Positions 1 to 8,740 of a DNA stretch of 64,000 nt are shown here, in pieces (position 1 is the first letter of the stretch; the number at the start of each line of letters is the position of its first letter). Under the pieces are notes generated by a model that saw only the letters and a program-made list of their open reading frames with translations, searched no databases and had not been told where the DNA came from. The DNA comes from Paenibacillus hemerocallicola (GTDB taxonomy: Bacteria; Bacillota; Bacilli; Paenibacillales; NBRC-103111): assembly GCF_006265175.1 (NCBI RefSeq), contig NZ_VDCQ01000008.1, positions 124,001-188,000 of the forward strand, written 5' to 3'. A program made the translations under genes and the position numbers.

Positions 1-1
1 G

Positions 2-535
2 CCCGTCACCGGCATCTTCACGAATCTGGTCGGCGAAATCGATCACCTGCTCGAGCAGCTCGGCTTCGAGCTGCAGCCGATGTTTCCGTATAACGTGTAC
101 GCCCGGATCAACGAAGCCGAATCGCTGGATCAGTTGAAGGACTGGTTCAAGCAGCAATTTTTCCCGGCATTCCGCAGCCATTTCGAGAAGCTGACCGTGC
201 CGAACCAGACGAAAATCGTGCAGCAGGTGGCGGAATATATCGTCAATGGAGCGGAGGGCGAGTTGTCGCTGCAGGAAGCCGCATCCCGCTTCGGACTGTC
301 CCAATCTCAGCTCAGCCGGATGTTCAAGGAAGAGATGCACGTCAACTTCATCGATTACTGTATCGAGGTGCGGATGTCGCGGGCGAAGGAATGGCTCGTC
401 CATTCCGATATGCCGATCAAGCAAATCGCCGACCGGCTCCACTATACGACGACACAAAACTTCTCCCGGGCTTTCAAGCAAACGACAGGAATGTCCCCCG
501 GCCAATACCGGGTCTCCGTCCGCCACCAGGAGTAG
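2..535 (+). CDS. AraC-type response regulator, C-terminal part (left-edge partial)
   Basis: The reading frame is open from base 2 and stops with TAG at 535, so the N-terminus lies outside the window. The last ~100 residues form an AraC/XylS double helix-turn-helix: residues such as EAASRFGLSQSQLSRMFKEE (helix 1 module) and IKQIADRLHYTTTQNFSRAF followed by GMSPGQYR (signature second module). The upstream helical part resembles the linker of YesN-type response regulators that work with YesM sensor kinases. Directly downstream lies a sugar ABC importer operon, the usual target of such regulators in Paenibacillus, so it probably activates that operon. The receiver domain is not visible, so YesN-type is an inference. 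Confidence 0.85.
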   Translation, partial: PVTGIFTNLVGEIDHLLEQLGFELQPMFPYNVYARINEAESLDQLKDWFKQQFFPAFRSHFEKLTVPNQTKIVQQVAEYIVNGAEGELSLQEAASRFGLSQSQLSRMFKEEMHVNFIDYCIEVRMSRAKEWLVHSDMPIKQIADRLHYTTTQNFSRAFKQTTGMSPGQYRVSVRHQE

Positions 536-550
536 CGTGTCGGAACAAGC

Positions 551-576
551 AAGCCCCACATCGAGTGGGGCTTTTT
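551..576 (+). terminator. Intrinsic terminator after the AraC regulator
   Basis: AAGCCCCAC / GTGGGGCTT hairpin with a 4-base loop followed by five T, 15 bases after the regulator stop codon. It separates the regulator from the ABC operon. Confidence 0.85.
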
Positions 577-679
577 GCCGTGAAGCCGCACGGCGGAAGG
601 GAGCGAGGCCGGTGCGGACAAGTGTCATCTTTTGCGAACCGGTATCATTTCTTGCCGGGAAGAAGGAAAAAATAGAGCG

Positions 680-709
680 TTTACATGTGTGCAGCCGATT
701 GCCTATGAT
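680..709 (+). promoter_or_regulatory. Sigma-A-like promoter of the sugar ABC operon
   Basis: -35 TTTACA (680-685), 18-base spacer, -10 TATGAT (704-709), about 60 bases before the first permease start. Read directly; activity is inferred. Confidence 0.6.
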
Positions 710-771
710 AAGGTCACTACAACGGATTTCAGAACAAACCGGTTGAACCGGAAAGGGGGTCTATTACCATT

Positions 772-1731
772 ATGAGAACGGTTGCAAAGGCGGCATCCCG
801 GGTCCCCGGACCGAATGCCGGCGCCTGGACCCGCATCCGCAGGAAGCTATGGAAAAGCAGGGCCATGTATTTGTTCGCTCTCCCCGGCACACTGTATTTT
901 TTGATCTACAAATATGTGCCGCTGCTCGGCTCGGTCATCGCGTTCCAGGATTACAGTCCGTTCCAAGGCTTTCTGCACAGCGATTGGGTCGGTTTCGACC
1001 ACTTCCGCAGCATCTTCGACAATGCCGAAGTGGTGCAGGTACTCATTAACACACTAGTGCTTTCGTTTCTGCAGATCGCCTTCGCGTTTCCCATTCCGAT
1101 CGTTCTCGCGCTCATGCTGAACGAAGCTCGCCAGGAATGGTTCAAACGGCTGATCCAGTCGCTCGTTTACTTGCCCCACTTCCTGTCGTGGGTTGTCGTC
1201 ATCGGGCTCGTCACCATCTTCCTTAGAAGCGACGGAGTCGTAAACAGTCTGATGGCCAATCTGTTCGGCACGGAACCGGTCTTGTATTTGCAACAGCCGT
1301 ACTTGTTCAAGCCGCTTATCGTACTCGAGGTCATATGGAAAGAGTCCGGCTGGAGCACGATCGTATTTCTCGCCGCGCTGTCCGGCGTCAATCCGGAGCT
1401 GTACGAAGCCGCGGTCGTCGACGGGGCAAGCCGCTTCCGGCGCATCTGGAGCATTACGCTGCCGGCCATTCGCAGCACGATCGTCATTTTGCTTATTTTG
1501 CGGCTCGGCACCGTGCTCGACAACGGCTTCGAGCAAATATTCCTGATGCTCAATCCTTACGTCAAGGAAGTCGGCGAAGTGCTGGACACGTACGTGTACT
1601 ATAAAGGGGTTTTGCAATCGGACTTCAGCTTTGCCACCGCCGTAGGCTTGTTCAAGTCGGTCGTCGGGCTTGTCCTCGTCGTAGCCGCCAACAAGCTGTC
1701 CAAACGGTTCGGCGAGGAAGGCATCTACTAA
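772..1731 (+). CDS. Sugar ABC transporter permease (LplB/YteP type)
   Basis: A 319-residue inner-membrane permease with about six hydrophobic segments. After a basic N-terminal stretch the first membrane segment begins near residue 32 (YLFALPGTLYFLIYKYVPLL). The EAA loop that contacts the ATPase is visible as ELYEAAVVDGASRFRRIWSI around residue 210. It is the LplB/UgpA-like partner of a heterodimeric CUT1 importer for oligosaccharides. The SD GAAAGGGGG at 751-759 fixes the ATG at 772. Together with the following permease and lipoprotein it forms one operon; the ATPase is absent, as usual in this family, where a shared MsmX-type ATPase serves many importers. Confidence 0.93.
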   Translation: MRTVAKAASRVPGPNAGAWTRIRRKLWKSRAMYLFALPGTLYFLIYKYVPLLGSVIAFQDYSPFQGFLHSDWVGFDHFRSIFDNAEVVQVLINTLVLSFLQIAFAFPIPIVLALMLNEARQEWFKRLIQSLVYLPHFLSWVVVIGLVTIFLRSDGVVNSLMANLFGTEPVLYLQQPYLFKPLIVLEVIWKESGWSTIVFLAALSGVNPELYEAAVVDGASRFRRIWSITLPAIRSTIVILLILRLGTVLDNGFEQIFLMLNPYVKEVGEVLDTYVYYKGVLQSDFSFATAVGLFKSVVGLVLVVAANKLSKRFGEEGIY

Positions 1732-1783
1732 GATACCCCAAAAAGCGAAGCTTCCAAATTAGTAAAAGGAGGTGCGAACAGCT

Positions 1784-2656
1784 GTGAACCATCGAACCTG
1801 GGTCGACCGGATCGCCGACTGGATTAACGTAATCGTATTAAGCTTGATCGCCGCGGCGATGGTCGTGCCCTTCCTGTATATATTCTCGGTATCGTTCTCG
1901 TCAATGGAAGAATATTTGCGCAAAGACTTTATTTTGTGGCCGGATCATTGGGTGACCGACGCTTACCGCTATATTTTGTCCAACGACAAATTCATCAAAT
2001 CGGTGCTCGTCACTATTTTCGTCACGGTGCTAGGCACGACGCTTAATCTGGCTTTCACCTCGACGATGGCTTACGCGCTGTCGAAGCCGTTCTTCGGACA
2101 GAAGCTGTTTTTGTTCATGGTGCTGTTCACCTTTCTGTTCAGCGCCGGCATTATTCCGACGTATTTGATCGTCAAAGAAACGGGTCTGCTGAATTCGGTA
2201 TGGGCGCTCATTATTCCCGTCTTGATCAGTCCGTGGAATTTGATCGTGTTCAGCCAATTTTTCAAAAGCATTCCGGAGGAGCTGAACGAGGCGGCCCTCA
2301 TCGACGGAGCCGGTCCGTTCAAAGTATTCACCAGCATCGTCCTGCCGCTTTCCAAGCCGGCTCTGGCCACGTTCGGACTATTCTACGCGGTCATGCATTG
2401 GAACTCGTACTTTACCGGCATGCTGTACTTGAGCAATCCGAAGCTGTGGACGATTCAATTGCTGCTCCGGCAAATCGTCGTCGTCAACGATACGTCCTCG
2501 CTGTCGGCCGAACAGTTCGTCAACATTCAGCCTCCGCCCGCGGAGACGATCCAGATGGCCGCGATATTGCTCGCGACGCTGCCGATCCTGATCGTTTACC
2601 CATTCCTGCAGAAGCATTTCGCCAAGGGGGTGATGATCGGTTCGGTAAAGGGCTGA
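1784..2656 (+). CDS. Sugar ABC transporter permease (YtcP type)
   Basis: The second permease of the importer, about 290 residues with six hydrophobic segments (first one near ADWINVIVLSLIAAAMVVPF). The EAA loop reads ELNEAALIDGAGPFKVFTSI. I place the start at GTG 1784 because the near-perfect SD AAAGGAGGT (1765-1773) is 10 bases upstream; an earlier in-frame GTG at 1772 overlaps that SD. The gap to the previous gene is about 50 bases, so it is co-transcribed. Substrate is unknown; relatives import pectin- or xylan-derived oligosaccharides. Confidence 0.93.
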   Translation: MNHRTWVDRIADWINVIVLSLIAAAMVVPFLYIFSVSFSSMEEYLRKDFILWPDHWVTDAYRYILSNDKFIKSVLVTIFVTVLGTTLNLAFTSTMAYALSKPFFGQKLFLFMVLFTFLFSAGIIPTYLIVKETGLLNSVWALIIPVLISPWNLIVFSQFFKSIPEELNEAALIDGAGPFKVFTSIVLPLSKPALATFGLFYAVMHWNSYFTGMLYLSNPKLWTIQLLLRQIVVVNDTSSLSAEQFVNIQPPPAETIQMAAILLATLPILIVYPFLQKHFAKGVMIGSVKG

Positions 2657-2792
2657 AGCTATCGAGCCCGTCCCGCACCGGCGCCAAGAAACGGATACCA
2701 TCGCTAGCAGCTCGTTGGAACGTTTACGACAAAAGGGGATTATCGCAAGTGGAAATGTTGGAAAGGTATGATCATTCCTGGAGGTGTCCGCA

Positions 2793-4370
2793 ATGAAAGG
2801 AAAAACATTTGTCAGCCTGACCACCGTAGCCGTATTAACCGCGGCTTTGGCTGCCTGCTCCAGCGGCGGCAAGACGGCAACCGACACGAAATCGGGCGAT
2901 ACGAACGCACCCAAGACGAACAAAACGTACGATATCGGCTTCCTCAACTTCGCCTATACCATTTTTCCCGATCCGAACGGAAAAGGCGTCGAAGCGATCA
3001 AGCAAAAGTTCGGCGCCAATATCAAATCGCAATTCGTGCTGCAATCCGACTATAAAGAGAAGCTGAACGTCATCATGGCCTCGGGCGATATGCCTGATGT
3101 GGTGGCGATCAAGGATCTGGACGCGAACTATTACAAATGGGCGAAGCAGGGCGCCTTCCTCCCGCTCGACGATTATATCGACAAATATGCGACGCTCAAG
3201 GGCGTGCCGAAATCGATTTACGATCAGTTCCGCGTCAACGGCAAAATTTACAGCATTCCGATGTATGCGCCGACGTACACGTTCTCGGGAACGATCCGGC
3301 AAGACTGGCTCGACAATCTCGGGCTGAAAATGCCGACCAACTACAAAGAGCTGCTCGACGTCGCCATCGCCTTTACGAAAAACGACCCGGACAAAAACGG
3401 CAAAAACGACACGTACGGCTTTGCACTCGGGGAAGACGTCAACCCGGCTCCAACGATGGGCGCCTATTGGTCGACGGCGTGGTACCATAAAGACAAGGAC
3501 GGCAACTATATCCCCGGCCTGATCAGCCCGGGACGCAAGGAAGCGGTTGAAACGCTTGCCGCTGCCTACAAGGAAGGCGCCGTTACGAAAGACTTTGCGG
3601 TGCTGAACTGGGCCCAGACGAATAAAGAGTTCTACTCCGGCAAAGCCGGTATCTTCATCGGCACGCCAAGCGGCATGGTCGAGGAATATTACACCGGCTT
3701 GCTGAAGGTCGATCCGAAGGCCAAGGTCGTTCCGATTCCGTTCTTCAAGGCTCCGGACGGCTCGCAAGGCAATTTGAAGGGCCGCGGCTTCTTCGGACTG
3801 ACGACGCTTTCCGCCAAGCTGAAGGATGATCCGGACAAGGTGAAGAAGATTTTGGAAATCCTCGACTATGGCCGCCAATTCCTCCCGCTCGATCAGCGTA
3901 CGCCGCAAAACCAGCAGTTCGACTGGATCATGGGCGGAAACGGCGTCGGCTACGAGATGATAGACGGCAAAGCGGTGCCGAAAGCAGGGCAGGAATCGAG
4001 CACTCCGATCCAATATATGCTACAGCGTCATGAATTTTGGAAGCCTTGGGCGCCAAGCGACGATGCGAACCAATTCTCGAAGGCTTCGTATAATTCGCCG
4101 GAAATGCAAGCGTTTATCGCCTCCATCGAGCAAATGGAGAAAACGTCCAACAAAAATCCTTACGACGATCCGGTCAACCTGGTATACTCGGAAACGAAAG
4201 CTTCCAAGGGCTCGGAGCTGGACAAATATTTGCTCGGCGAGCAAACGAAAATGATATCCGGCCAGCGTCCGATTGCCGACTGGGATAAAATGATCGAGGA
4301 ATGGAAAGGCCGCGGAGGCACGCAATTAATGAAAGAAGTAAACGACGGCATCAAAGCCGCCCAAAAATAA
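2793..4370 (+). CDS. Extracellular solute-binding lipoprotein (LipO/YtcQ type)
   Basis: A 525-residue lipoprotein that delivers the sugar to the two upstream permeases. It begins MKGKTFVSLT with a hydrophobic stretch and a lipobox LAAC at about residue 23, followed by a Ser/Gly/Asp/Lys linker. The body is the large family-1 extracellular binding fold, with the early block SGDMPDVVAIKDLDANYY and an Asp-rich DPDKNGKNDTYG loop typical of LipO-like proteins (often calcium binding). The ATG at 2793 sits after the SD GGAGG (2780-2784); the upstream in-frame GTG overlaps it. It is the last gene of the operon and is followed by a strong terminator. Confidence 0.93.
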   Translation: MKGKTFVSLTTVAVLTAALAACSSGGKTATDTKSGDTNAPKTNKTYDIGFLNFAYTIFPDPNGKGVEAIKQKFGANIKSQFVLQSDYKEKLNVIMASGDMPDVVAIKDLDANYYKWAKQGAFLPLDDYIDKYATLKGVPKSIYDQFRVNGKIYSIPMYAPTYTFSGTIRQDWLDNLGLKMPTNYKELLDVAIAFTKNDPDKNGKNDTYGFALGEDVNPAPTMGAYWSTAWYHKDKDGNYIPGLISPGRKEAVETLAAAYKEGAVTKDFAVLNWAQTNKEFYSGKAGIFIGTPSGMVEEYYTGLLKVDPKAKVVPIPFFKAPDGSQGNLKGRGFFGLTTLSAKLKDDPDKVKKILEILDYGRQFLPLDQRTPQNQQFDWIMGGNGVGYEMIDGKAVPKAGQESSTPIQYMLQRHEFWKPWAPSDDANQFSKASYNSPEMQAFIASIEQMEKTSNKNPYDDPVNLVYSETKASKGSELDKYLLGEQTKMISGQRPIADWDKMIEEWKGRGGTQLMKEVNDGIKAAQK

Positions 4371-4410
4371 GGCTTGATCCAAGGCTTATTCCTATTGCAG
4401 GCCGTTCACC

Positions 4411-4446
4411 GGCGCCGCGCGGTTCGTCGAATCGCGCGGCGCCGTT
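4411..4446 (+). terminator. Terminator after the sugar ABC operon
   Basis: An 11-bp GC-only stem, GGCGCCGCGCG / CGCGCGGCGCC, with a GTTCGTCGAAT-like loop and a short GTTT tail. No long U-tract, but the stem is very stable. Confidence 0.7.
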
Positions 4447-4525
4447 TGGCGTGCGCTTAGGACGATGGATTCCGCCTCCCGACATGATATACTGGACAAA
4501 ACTTTAATCATGGAGGCGAATTAAC

Positions 4526-5110
4526 GTGAGCGATTCAGTAACGCGATGCGGCTGGGTAAATGACAGTCCTTTATATATCGAATACCACGACCGGGAATGG
4601 GGAGTTCCCGTGCATGACGACAAGATTTGGTTCGAACGACTCGTGCTGGAGGGAGCCCAAGCCGGATTGAGCTGGTATACGATTTTACTCAAGCGGGAAA
4701 ATTACAGGAAGGCTTTCGACCGGTTCGATCCGGCGAAGGTCGCGCAGTACGATGAGCACAAAATCGAGGAGCTGCTGGGTAACGCCGGCATCGTGCGCAA
4801 CCGACTGAAAATCAATTCCGCCGTTCGCAACGCCAAGGCATTTCTGGACATCCAGAAGCAATTCGGCAGCTTCGATGCCTACATATGGCGGTTCGTTGGC
4901 GGAAGTCCGATTCGCAACAGCTGGCAGCAGTTGAGCGATGTTCCCGCGACGACGCCGATATCGGACGCGATGAGCAAAGATTTGAAGAAAAGGGGCTTTA
5001 CGTTCGTAGGCCCCACGATTTGCTACGCCATGATGCAGGCTACGGGCATGGTACAGGATCACGTAACGAGCTGCTTTCGCCACACGGAAGCGGCGTCTTC
5101 CAGAAATTGA
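4526..5110 (+). CDS. tag: DNA-3-methyladenine glycosylase I
   Basis: A 194-residue base-excision repair enzyme that removes 3-methyladenine from alkylated DNA. The family zinc site is visible: Cys in TRCGW near residue 8, His in EYHDREWG near residue 21, and a C-terminal His/Cys pair in QDHVTSCFRH. The HhH-like helical core includes LVLEGAQAGLSWYTILLKR, with the catalytic Glu, and KKRGFTFVGPTICYAMMQA. The start is GTG with the SD TGGAGGCG 8 bases upstream. Length matches E. coli Tag (187 residues). Single gene flanked by a terminator upstream and the riboswitch downstream. Confidence 0.96.
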   Translation: MSDSVTRCGWVNDSPLYIEYHDREWGVPVHDDKIWFERLVLEGAQAGLSWYTILLKRENYRKAFDRFDPAKVAQYDEHKIEELLGNAGIVRNRLKINSAVRNAKAFLDIQKQFGSFDAYIWRFVGGSPIRNSWQQLSDVPATTPISDAMSKDLKKRGFTFVGPTICYAMMQATGMVQDHVTSCFRHTEAASSRN

Positions 5111-5118
5111 GGGTTTTC

Positions 5119-5330
5119 TCGCCGCCCCAGTTATGATAGCCTTCTACAAGTAGCCGAAACTTCGGTGCATGGGAGTTGCTGGTAAGCAAAACGGCATCTC
5201 TATCCAAGAGTGCGGGGGAATTTTCATTACGGCAATGCGGCGCCATGCCCATTCCGTTCGGGGTGAATCGCGCGAATCGCGCGTAGGGTTGTATCCTCAA
5301 TCCGAATCCGACAACTAACCTCGTAGGCGA
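5119..5330 (+). promoter_or_regulatory. c-di-AMP (ydaO/yuaA) riboswitch
   Basis: The leader of the next gene carries the conserved blocks of the ydaO/yuaA class in order: GCGGGGGAA near 5210, GGGGTGAATC near 5260, GTAGGG near 5283, CCGAATCCGACA near 5302, then CTAACCTCGTAGGCG ending at 5329. A closing P1 helix can form between TCGCC (5119-5123) and GGCGA (5326-5330). This class binds cyclic di-AMP and usually turns expression off; wall hydrolase genes are classical targets, which fits the downstream 3D-domain gene. The span between P1 and the first core block is longer than minimal, consistent with an extra variable hairpin. An expression platform is not obvious; the SD lies only a few bases after P1, so translational control is plausible. 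Confidence 0.88.
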
Positions 5331-5353
5331 TAAAAAAGGAGTGAATTATACAT

Positions 5354-6133
5354 TTGACCCGATCTAACTGGAAGCATACGCTGCTTACGGGCGGTCTCGC
5401 CTTGTTCATTATGTCCGGCTCGGCCGTTTCGGCCATGGGCCGACCGACAGATCCGATTCTGCTTCAACCGTTGTTGTCTCCCCTTGCATTCCAGAGCGAA
5501 TATTTGGCAAAGTGGAAATCCGAGTTTTCCGCGTTGCAAACCGCTTCATTCGCCCCAAAAGCGATGACGAATTCGACTGCATCCGCGGAGCCGCTATTGG
5601 CGGTTGTCGCCGCGCAAACGCCGGCACCCGAAACGTTGCTTTCGATCGCGCCTGCCCAAGCTGCCGTTGGAGGGCAACTGCCCGAAGCTGCAAGTCAGCC
5701 GGAGCCTGCCGCAGCAGAGGCGAAGGTGAAAAAAGCGCCCCCCGCAGCCGCGAAAGCAGCTCCGGCCGAAAAGCCGGGCACGATCGCGACCGTAACCGGA
5801 GCTACTCTTACACCGAAGAAGACCATCGCCGCCGTAGCCTCGGCTTATACGGGGAGCGCCGCCGAGAATGGCGGATATGCGGGTAAAGATTATTACGGCA
5901 ATCCGCTGCAGGTCGGCACGATCGCCGTCGATCCGGACATGATTCCGCTCGGCTCTACCGTGTACGTGACCGGCTACAGCTACGACGGACTTCCAGTCGG
6001 CGGCATGATGGCCAAAGCCTCCGATATAGGCGGAGCCATCAATGGTAACCGGATCGATATATACGTACCCGGATCACGCGAGAAAGCCAAGACGTTCGGC
6101 TATCAGAACGTTACGGTACATGTCGTCGACTAA
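5354..6133 (+). CDS. Secreted 3D-domain (MltA-like) cell-wall protein
   Basis: A 259-residue protein with an N-terminal membrane/signal segment (LTGGLALFIMSGSAVSAMG), a long Ala/Pro/Glu/Lys-rich linker (about residues 75-150) and a C-terminal 3D domain. The three Asp motif is seen in VDPDMIPLGSTVYV, AKASDIGGAINGNRIDIYV and the intervening Tyr/Gly-rich strand. 3D domains occur in lytic transglycosylase-like enzymes such as YocH, YuiC and MltA. The start is TTG at 5354 with SD AAAAAGGAGTG about 11 bases upstream. No LysM is present, so wall attachment must use another route. Expression is likely controlled by the c-di-AMP riboswitch just upstream. Confidence 0.85.
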   Translation: MTRSNWKHTLLTGGLALFIMSGSAVSAMGRPTDPILLQPLLSPLAFQSEYLAKWKSEFSALQTASFAPKAMTNSTASAEPLLAVVAAQTPAPETLLSIAPAQAAVGGQLPEAASQPEPAAAEAKVKKAPPAAAKAAPAEKPGTIATVTGATLTPKKTIAAVASAYTGSAAENGGYAGKDYYGNPLQVGTIAVDPDMIPLGSTVYVTGYSYDGLPVGGMMAKASDIGGAINGNRIDIYVPGSREKAKTFGYQNVTVHVVD

Positions 6134-6152
6134 TGTCGGCGGCTTTTTGCCT

Positions 6153-7163
6153 TTATTTCTGTTTAGGCAAATGCAGCAGCTCGGAGACAGTAACGAGCCC
6201 GTAGCCTTGCTCCCTCAGCTTGGAAATAATGCCCGGAAGCGCCTTTACCGTTCCGCTCAAATCTTGGCTATCCCCTCCTGCCGAATGCTGCAGCACGATC
6301 GCCCCCGCCTTCGTATGGCCGAGAATGTTGCCCGACACTTGTTGTTCCCCGAGGTTTTTCCAATCCAGCGAGTCCACATTCCAATTCACGATTACATAAC
6401 CGCGGCTTTTCGCCCATTGCAGCTGCTCTTCGTCGATTTCGCCGTATGGAGGGCGCAGCAGCTTCGGCTTGTAGCCGATCAGCCGGTTCAATACTTCCTC
6501 GGTCTGTTCGACCTCTTGGGCGAACTGATCGACCGTGATTTTCGTAAATAACGGATGCCGAAAAGAATGATTACCGATGACATGGCCTTCGCGAACCATT
6601 CGTTTCATAATGGCCGGATGCGCCTCCGCCTTTTTCCCCAGTACGAAAAAGGTCGCTTTCACTCCATGCGCCTTCAGTATGTCCAGAATCTGAGGCGTAA
6701 ACCGTTCGTCCGGCCCGTCGTCGAACGTCAGCGCGATGTTTCGTTCCTTCGACGCTCCGCTTACCCGGAAGGCGTCGGGGTATTTGGCCCTGAGCTGCGG
6801 CAGCGACAGCTTCTTGCCGGCAATCTGTTGCGATTTCTGCACCGTGACCGAAGGAGCCTTCGTTTGTCCGGATCGATTGCTCTTCGGCGTCTCCGGCTTC
6901 AATGTCGGCTGAGGCACAATTGCAGGCTCCGGTTGACTGACTGGCGGCGCGGGCGGGACGGATATGGTTTGGGCTACTCGTCTCTCCTGCTCCGCCGTCT
7001 CGGCGAACAATTGTTGGCCTTCTGCCCCAGGCGCGGCAATATTCTCGATCTGTGCCATTGCCTTCGGCTCCGGACTGCCGATATGCTCGACCGCCTGCCG
7101 CCCGCCAATCGAGCATCCGGATGCGAGCATGCAGCATAGCACGAATGCGGTCATTCGTTTCAT
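6153..7163 (-). CDS. Polysaccharide deacetylase lipoprotein (NodB domain)
   Basis: A 336-residue exported enzyme. It starts MKRMTAFVLCCMLASGC, giving a lipobox LASGC at about residue 17, then a Pro/Gln-rich linker to about residue 130. The NodB homology domain follows, with motif 1 LTFDDGPDE (catalytic and metal Asp), motif 2 HVIGNHSFRHP (metal-binding His pair), motif 3 RPPYG and the late ILQHSAGGDS region. It should remove N-acetyl groups from peptidoglycan or chitin-like glycans. The ATG at 7163 is preferred over 7169 because the SD GGGAGG is then 8 bases away. It converges on the 3D-domain gene with 19 bases between the stops. Confidence 0.9.
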   Translation of the reverse strand: MKRMTAFVLCCMLASGCSIGGRQAVEHIGSPEPKAMAQIENIAAPGAEGQQLFAETAEQERRVAQTISVPPAPPVSQPEPAIVPQPTLKPETPKSNRSGQTKAPSVTVQKSQQIAGKKLSLPQLRAKYPDAFRVSGASKERNIALTFDDGPDERFTPQILDILKAHGVKATFFVLGKKAEAHPAIMKRMVREGHVIGNHSFRHPLFTKITVDQFAQEVEQTEEVLNRLIGYKPKLLRPPYGEIDEEQLQWAKSRGYVIVNWNVDSLDWKNLGEQQVSGNILGHTKAGAIVLQHSAGGDSQDLSGTVKALPGIISKLREQGYGLVTVSELLHLPKQK

Positions 7164-7276
7164 GGACATCCCCTCCCGTTTTACGGTTTAGTATGCTTGT
7201 CGGGGGAGGATTTATCCGTTGGGCATTTCCGGCATTCAAGCTTCCGATGCCTGTTTTCTAGACCTTGGCCGTCCGA

Positions 7277-8740
7277 TCAGTCCGGCATCGTGACGGTTAC
7301 CGTGGTGCCTTCGCCGGTACGGCTGTCGATCCTTATATCGCCTCCGTGCATATGAACGATTTTCTTCACGATGGACAGTCCCAAGCCGCTCCCTCCGGAC
7401 GAACGATTTCGCGATTTGTCCGCTTTATAGAACCGGTCGAAGGCGCGCAGGCGATCCTCTTCGGACATGCCGATTCCGGAATCCTCCACCTCGACTGTCG
7501 CCGCTCCGTTGGCATGCTGAACGCGGACGCGAATCTCTCCGCCATCGGGCGTGAATTTGATGCTGTTGGAGATCAGATTCATCCAAACCTGGCTCATCAA
7601 ATCCTCGTCGGCCATCACCGGGGTTTCGTCGAGCTCGACCTCCATCGCGATCCTTTTGGCTGCCCATTGCGGCTCGCAGGACAGAACGATATTGCGGAGC
7701 TGCTTGTCCAGCCGGTATCGTTTCCGTTCGAACGGATGCCGCTCGGAATCGAGTGAGGACAGCTTGAGCAAATTGTCGCTCAGCTTGGACAGCCTCCTCG
7801 TTTCCGTCTCGATAATATCCAAGTAATGATCCCGTTCCTGCACGCTCAAATCCCCGTTATGCAAAGCTTTGGCGAAGCCGCCGATGGAAGTAAGCGGGGA
7901 CTGGATCTCATGGGATACGTTGGAGATGAACTCCTGGCGCATTTCCTCCATTTTCTTCAACCCGACCGCCATATCGTTGATGCTGTCGATGAGATCGGCG
8001 AATTCGTTGTTGTCCTCCCCTCTCCGTCGATCCGTTCCGAAATAGTCGACCCGCACATTAAAGTCGCCCTTGGCGATTCGGTTCAACGCGCCGAGAATCG
8101 AAGACCACAGACGTATTCGCCGAGGCACCCCGTGGATATATCCGGCTATGGCTCCGATCACAAGCATTCCGTTGATGAGCAGCAGCGGCGTCAGCTGCCG
8201 GCGATAGCCGTAAAACAAGCCGGGAGCTTCCGTCTGAACGAATAATGCGTAGGTCGCGCCATCTATATCAACTGCGCCGCCAAAAGCCGCCACGCCGTCC
8301 CGGAAAGGATTCGGCCGCTCCAGCTTCATCGCTTTTCCGCCGGAAAACACGGAATCCAGCTCCACTTGGCCTACGACAGCGGCAAGCTGCCCGATATCGT
8401 CTCCGTACCGGCGACCGTTGCCGTCACGGTCCAGCAAATTTGCTTGTACCCCCATGGCACGGGACAGCTGCTTTATGGAGCGATCGATATCTTCCGCCTT
8501 CCCGCCTTCCTGTACGGCAGTCGATAGCTGCTCCCAATCGGAAGCAAGCGAGCTCCAAATCGCTTCCTTATCCCCGCGACCGTGGATGAAGGAAGATGCC
8601 AGGAAGGCGGCCGTCCACAGCGCATAATAGACGACGACAAGAAATACGATCGCGAGCAAAATGTTTTTTGCCGAAGGCTTTCGGCGCAGCCGCTCTTCCC
8701 GGGTCGGCCTCGGCCGCCTCGATTCCCGCACGCGCCTCAT
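7277..8740 (-). CDS. Sensor histidine kinase, two-component system 1
   Basis: A 487-residue membrane kinase. Basic N-terminus, membrane segment 1 at about residues 26-50, an extracytoplasmic sensor of about 130 residues, membrane segment 2 at about 184-204, HAMP to about 262, HisKA with the phospho-acceptor His277 in NVSHEIQSPLTS, and HATPase_c with N box NLISNSIKFTPDGGE, G1 box VEDSGIGM and G2 box GLGLSIVKK. The ATG at 8740 overlaps the stop of the response regulator gene (ATGA), showing translational coupling. A longer frame reaches 8878 but lies inside the regulator gene. The signal is unknown. Confidence 0.94.
   Translation of the reverse strand: MRRVRESRRPRPTREERLRRKPSAKNILLAIVFLVVVYYALWTAAFLASSFIHGRGDKEAIWSSLASDWEQLSTAVQEGGKAEDIDRSIKQLSRAMGVQANLLDRDGNGRRYGDDIGQLAAVVGQVELDSVFSGGKAMKLERPNPFRDGVAAFGGAVDIDGATYALFVQTEAPGLFYGYRRQLTPLLLINGMLVIGAIAGYIHGVPRRIRLWSSILGALNRIAKGDFNVRVDYFGTDRRRGEDNNEFADLIDSINDMAVGLKKMEEMRQEFISNVSHEIQSPLTSIGGFAKALHNGDLSVQERDHYLDIIETETRRLSKLSDNLLKLSSLDSERHPFERKRYRLDKQLRNIVLSCEPQWAAKRIAMEVELDETPVMADEDLMSQVWMNLISNSIKFTPDGGEIRVRVQHANGAATVEVEDSGIGMSEEDRLRAFDRFYKADKSRNRSSGGSGLGLSIVKKIVHMHGGDIRIDSRTGEGTTVTVTMPD

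Noticed and set aside
2835-4013. 392-codon minus-strand open frame
   Set aside because: It lies entirely opposite the solute-binding lipoprotein, is full of Arg/His/Val typical of an antisense frame in GC-rich DNA, and has no SD.
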